Shown: piece by piece, positions 31,052-31,729 of the stretch
Numbering within the stretch: position 1 is the stretch's first letter
How the letters are laid out: each line of letters starts with the position of its first letter
Origin: a virus
Reading direction: 5' to 3' (one strand)
Length of the DNA: 31,729 nt
IMG/VR virus record: IMGVR_UViG_3300029448_000219
Coordinates: 1 to 31,729 of that record
Translations under genes and position numbers: made by a program
Notes under the pieces: model-generated
What the model saw: only the letters and a program-made list of their open reading frames with translations
What the model was told of the DNA's origin: nothing
Databases searched by the model: none

Positions 31052-31176
31052 ATATCTATGGTGGTTCACAAGACTGCCATTGTTATCTCTTATAAGTGAT
31101 TGCGGGGCGATTCCAAGGCTGGCATAGCATAGACTCCCTCGCAATCATCAAATTGCCCAAAAGATCCACTTATCCA
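31052..31176 (+). other. Non-coding leader with inverted repeats
   Basis: Two nested repeats are seen: ATAAGTG (31092-31098) with CACTTAT (31167-31173), and TGATTGCG (31097-31104) with CGCAATCA (31140-31147), the latter extended by GGG/CCC across a one-base bulge. The two stems share two bases. An RNA from this region could fold, but no known class is recognised. Confidence 0.35.
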
Positions 31177-31205
31177 TTGACTTTTTCAAGGTTGTCATAT
31201 ATACT
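31177..31205 (+). promoter_or_regulatory. Near-consensus sigma70 promoter
   Basis: TTGACT (31177-31182), 17 bases, then TATACT (31200-31205). Seven bases later is the ATG of the small gene at 31213, so the message may have no leader. The gene also has no Shine-Dalgarno. Confidence 0.6.
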
Positions 31206-31212
31206 TGTGACA

Positions 31213-31494
31213 ATGGCAATAACAAGACTTCAAAAACACAACAAATGTCCAGTAAAGGCAGTGAAAATCCACGACAAGGCAAATCATTACGCACAATTAA
31301 TCTGTATAAGGCACAAAAAGCACATTCAGTGGCTGTCTAGACAACAGTTTCATCTGATAATCCAATCCTGTCCAACAGCGATTGGTAAGAGCGGGATTAA
31401 AGCACGATCCCTGCGTCCCAGTTTGCGGAAAGAATACACATTCCAGAAAAAACAGGGAAACACATGGCGCAAAGCGTATCAGTTCGTACAATAG
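31213..31494 (+). CDS. Small basic protein, possibly a degenerate zinc-binding domain
   Basis: 93 residues, basic. The segment HDKANHYAQLICIRHKKHIQ and the following WLSRQQF recalls a small phage domain with the pattern C..CGKFIKWLS; here the second Cys of CxxC appears as His (CIRH). The end is rich in Lys, Arg and Gln (LRKEYTFQKKQGNTWRKAYQ). The frame extends upstream to 31096, but only ATG 31213 sits behind a promoter. The family match is from memory. Confidence 0.5.
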   Translation: MAITRLQKHNKCPVKAVKIHDKANHYAQLICIRHKKHIQWLSRQQFHLIIQSCPTAIGKSGIKARSLRPSLRKEYTFQKKQGNTWRKAYQFVQ

Positions 31495-31729
31495 AGCATG
31501 ATGCCTGCTGTGTGTTAGGTTGACCCAACTGAGCAGATAAAGAAGATTACATAAACGCAACAGGGTGGCTGGCAGGTCCCAGTTTTCAAAGGCGTGCTGA
31601 TTCTTATGACTATCACTTGAGAACGAACAAGTTCGTTCTACTCACAAATTGCTTCGCAATTTGATTCGTTTCGCTATCGCTCCAGTTTCTTTTGGCGTCA
31701 AATCAAAGAGAAAAAACCAGTGGCGACAG
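31495..31729. repeat. Non-coding end region with two tandem perfect hairpins
   Basis: No gene is seen. Two perfect hairpins occur: GAACGAAC (31621-31628) with GTTCGTTC (31631-31638), a 2-base loop, extended by an A-T pair at 31620/31639; and CAAATTGC (31645-31652) with GCAATTTG (31656-31663), a 3-base loop. No T-run follows either. They mirror the twin hairpins at 19-58 near the other end of the window. Confidence 0.65.

Noticed and set aside
31058-31099. A 13-codon ORF after the TAAATA box at 31049
   Set aside because: Too short to support as a gene and the box-to-ATG spacing is 3 rather than 5.
1-31729. tRNA genes and CRISPR arrays
   Set aside because: No cloverleaf with a T-loop GTTCRANNC pattern and no regularly spaced direct repeats were found by reading both strands in the gaps.
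1-31729. A complete circular phage genome
   Set aside because: Replication, lysis enzyme and regulatory genes are missing and I could not find matching terminal repeats at the two ends.

Overview
The window is part of a tailed double-stranded DNA phage genome (Caudoviricetes). A packaging, head and tail gene series runs along the + strand: terminase small and large subunits, portal, scaffold, HK97-fold capsid protein, head-tail adaptors, tail tube, a frameshifted tail chaperone, tape measure, tail tip and fibres. The tape measure, tube and gpG/gpGT chaperone point to a siphovirus-type tail. The DNA is AT-rich (about 40% GC by eye), and several small proteins recall phages of marine alphaproteobacteria and cyanobacteria. 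The host is therefore an inference (SAR11-like marine bacterium or similar). No polymerase, helicase, integrase or endolysin is seen, so this is probably not a complete genome.

Layout. 1-2204 (+): a beta-class DNA methyltransferase, a class I SAM methyltransferase and a DxD glycosyltransferase. The two methyltransferases start at ATGs preceded by paired hairpins and a TAAATA box. 2205-2855: mostly non-coding, with a doubtful small ORF, a perfect-consensus sigma70 promoter, nested inverted repeats and a 27-residue membrane peptide. 2856-6593 (-): accessory genes read leftward, namely a GT-B-like glycosyltransferase, two HNH endonucleases, a lipoprotein with its own palindrome-covered promoter, two unknown genes, a cupin and a GIY-YIG/NUMOD3 homing endonuclease. 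6666-7620 (+): two unrecognised genes. 7644-13206 (+): a first fibre/adhesin cluster, including a double-LamG protein. 13206-18383: DNA packaging and head genes, with two small very basic proteins between portal and scaffold and no prohead protease. 18384-18523: a gap with three hairpins, one a clear terminator. 18524-28692: connector and tail genes, mostly joined by one-base TAATG overlaps. Two GNAT-fold genes sit just before a tail-tip protein that carries an N-terminal Hint (intein-like) domain. 28692-30597: a second fibre cluster. 30597-31494: a small one-TM protein, a Cys-rich protein and a small basic protein with its own promoter. The window ends in hairpin-rich non-coding DNA.

How it fits together. 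The + strand block builds the particle: terminase and portal package DNA into a scaffold-assembled shell, adaptors join the tail, and tube, chaperone and tape measure set tail length. The tip and two fibre clusters make the host-binding end. The leftward block looks like lysogenic-conversion or exclusion and selfish-endonuclease cargo. The most unusual signals are four. (1) A tetrapeptide, DSAG, occurs 16 times in nine mostly tail-exterior proteins with unrelated codons. (2) The tail-tip protein has a Hint domain with cleavage but no splicing chemistry. (3) A fixed TAAATA-N5-ATG start signal is seen on genes lacking Shine-Dalgarno sites. (4) A structured promoter region lies at 2.5-2.84 kb.
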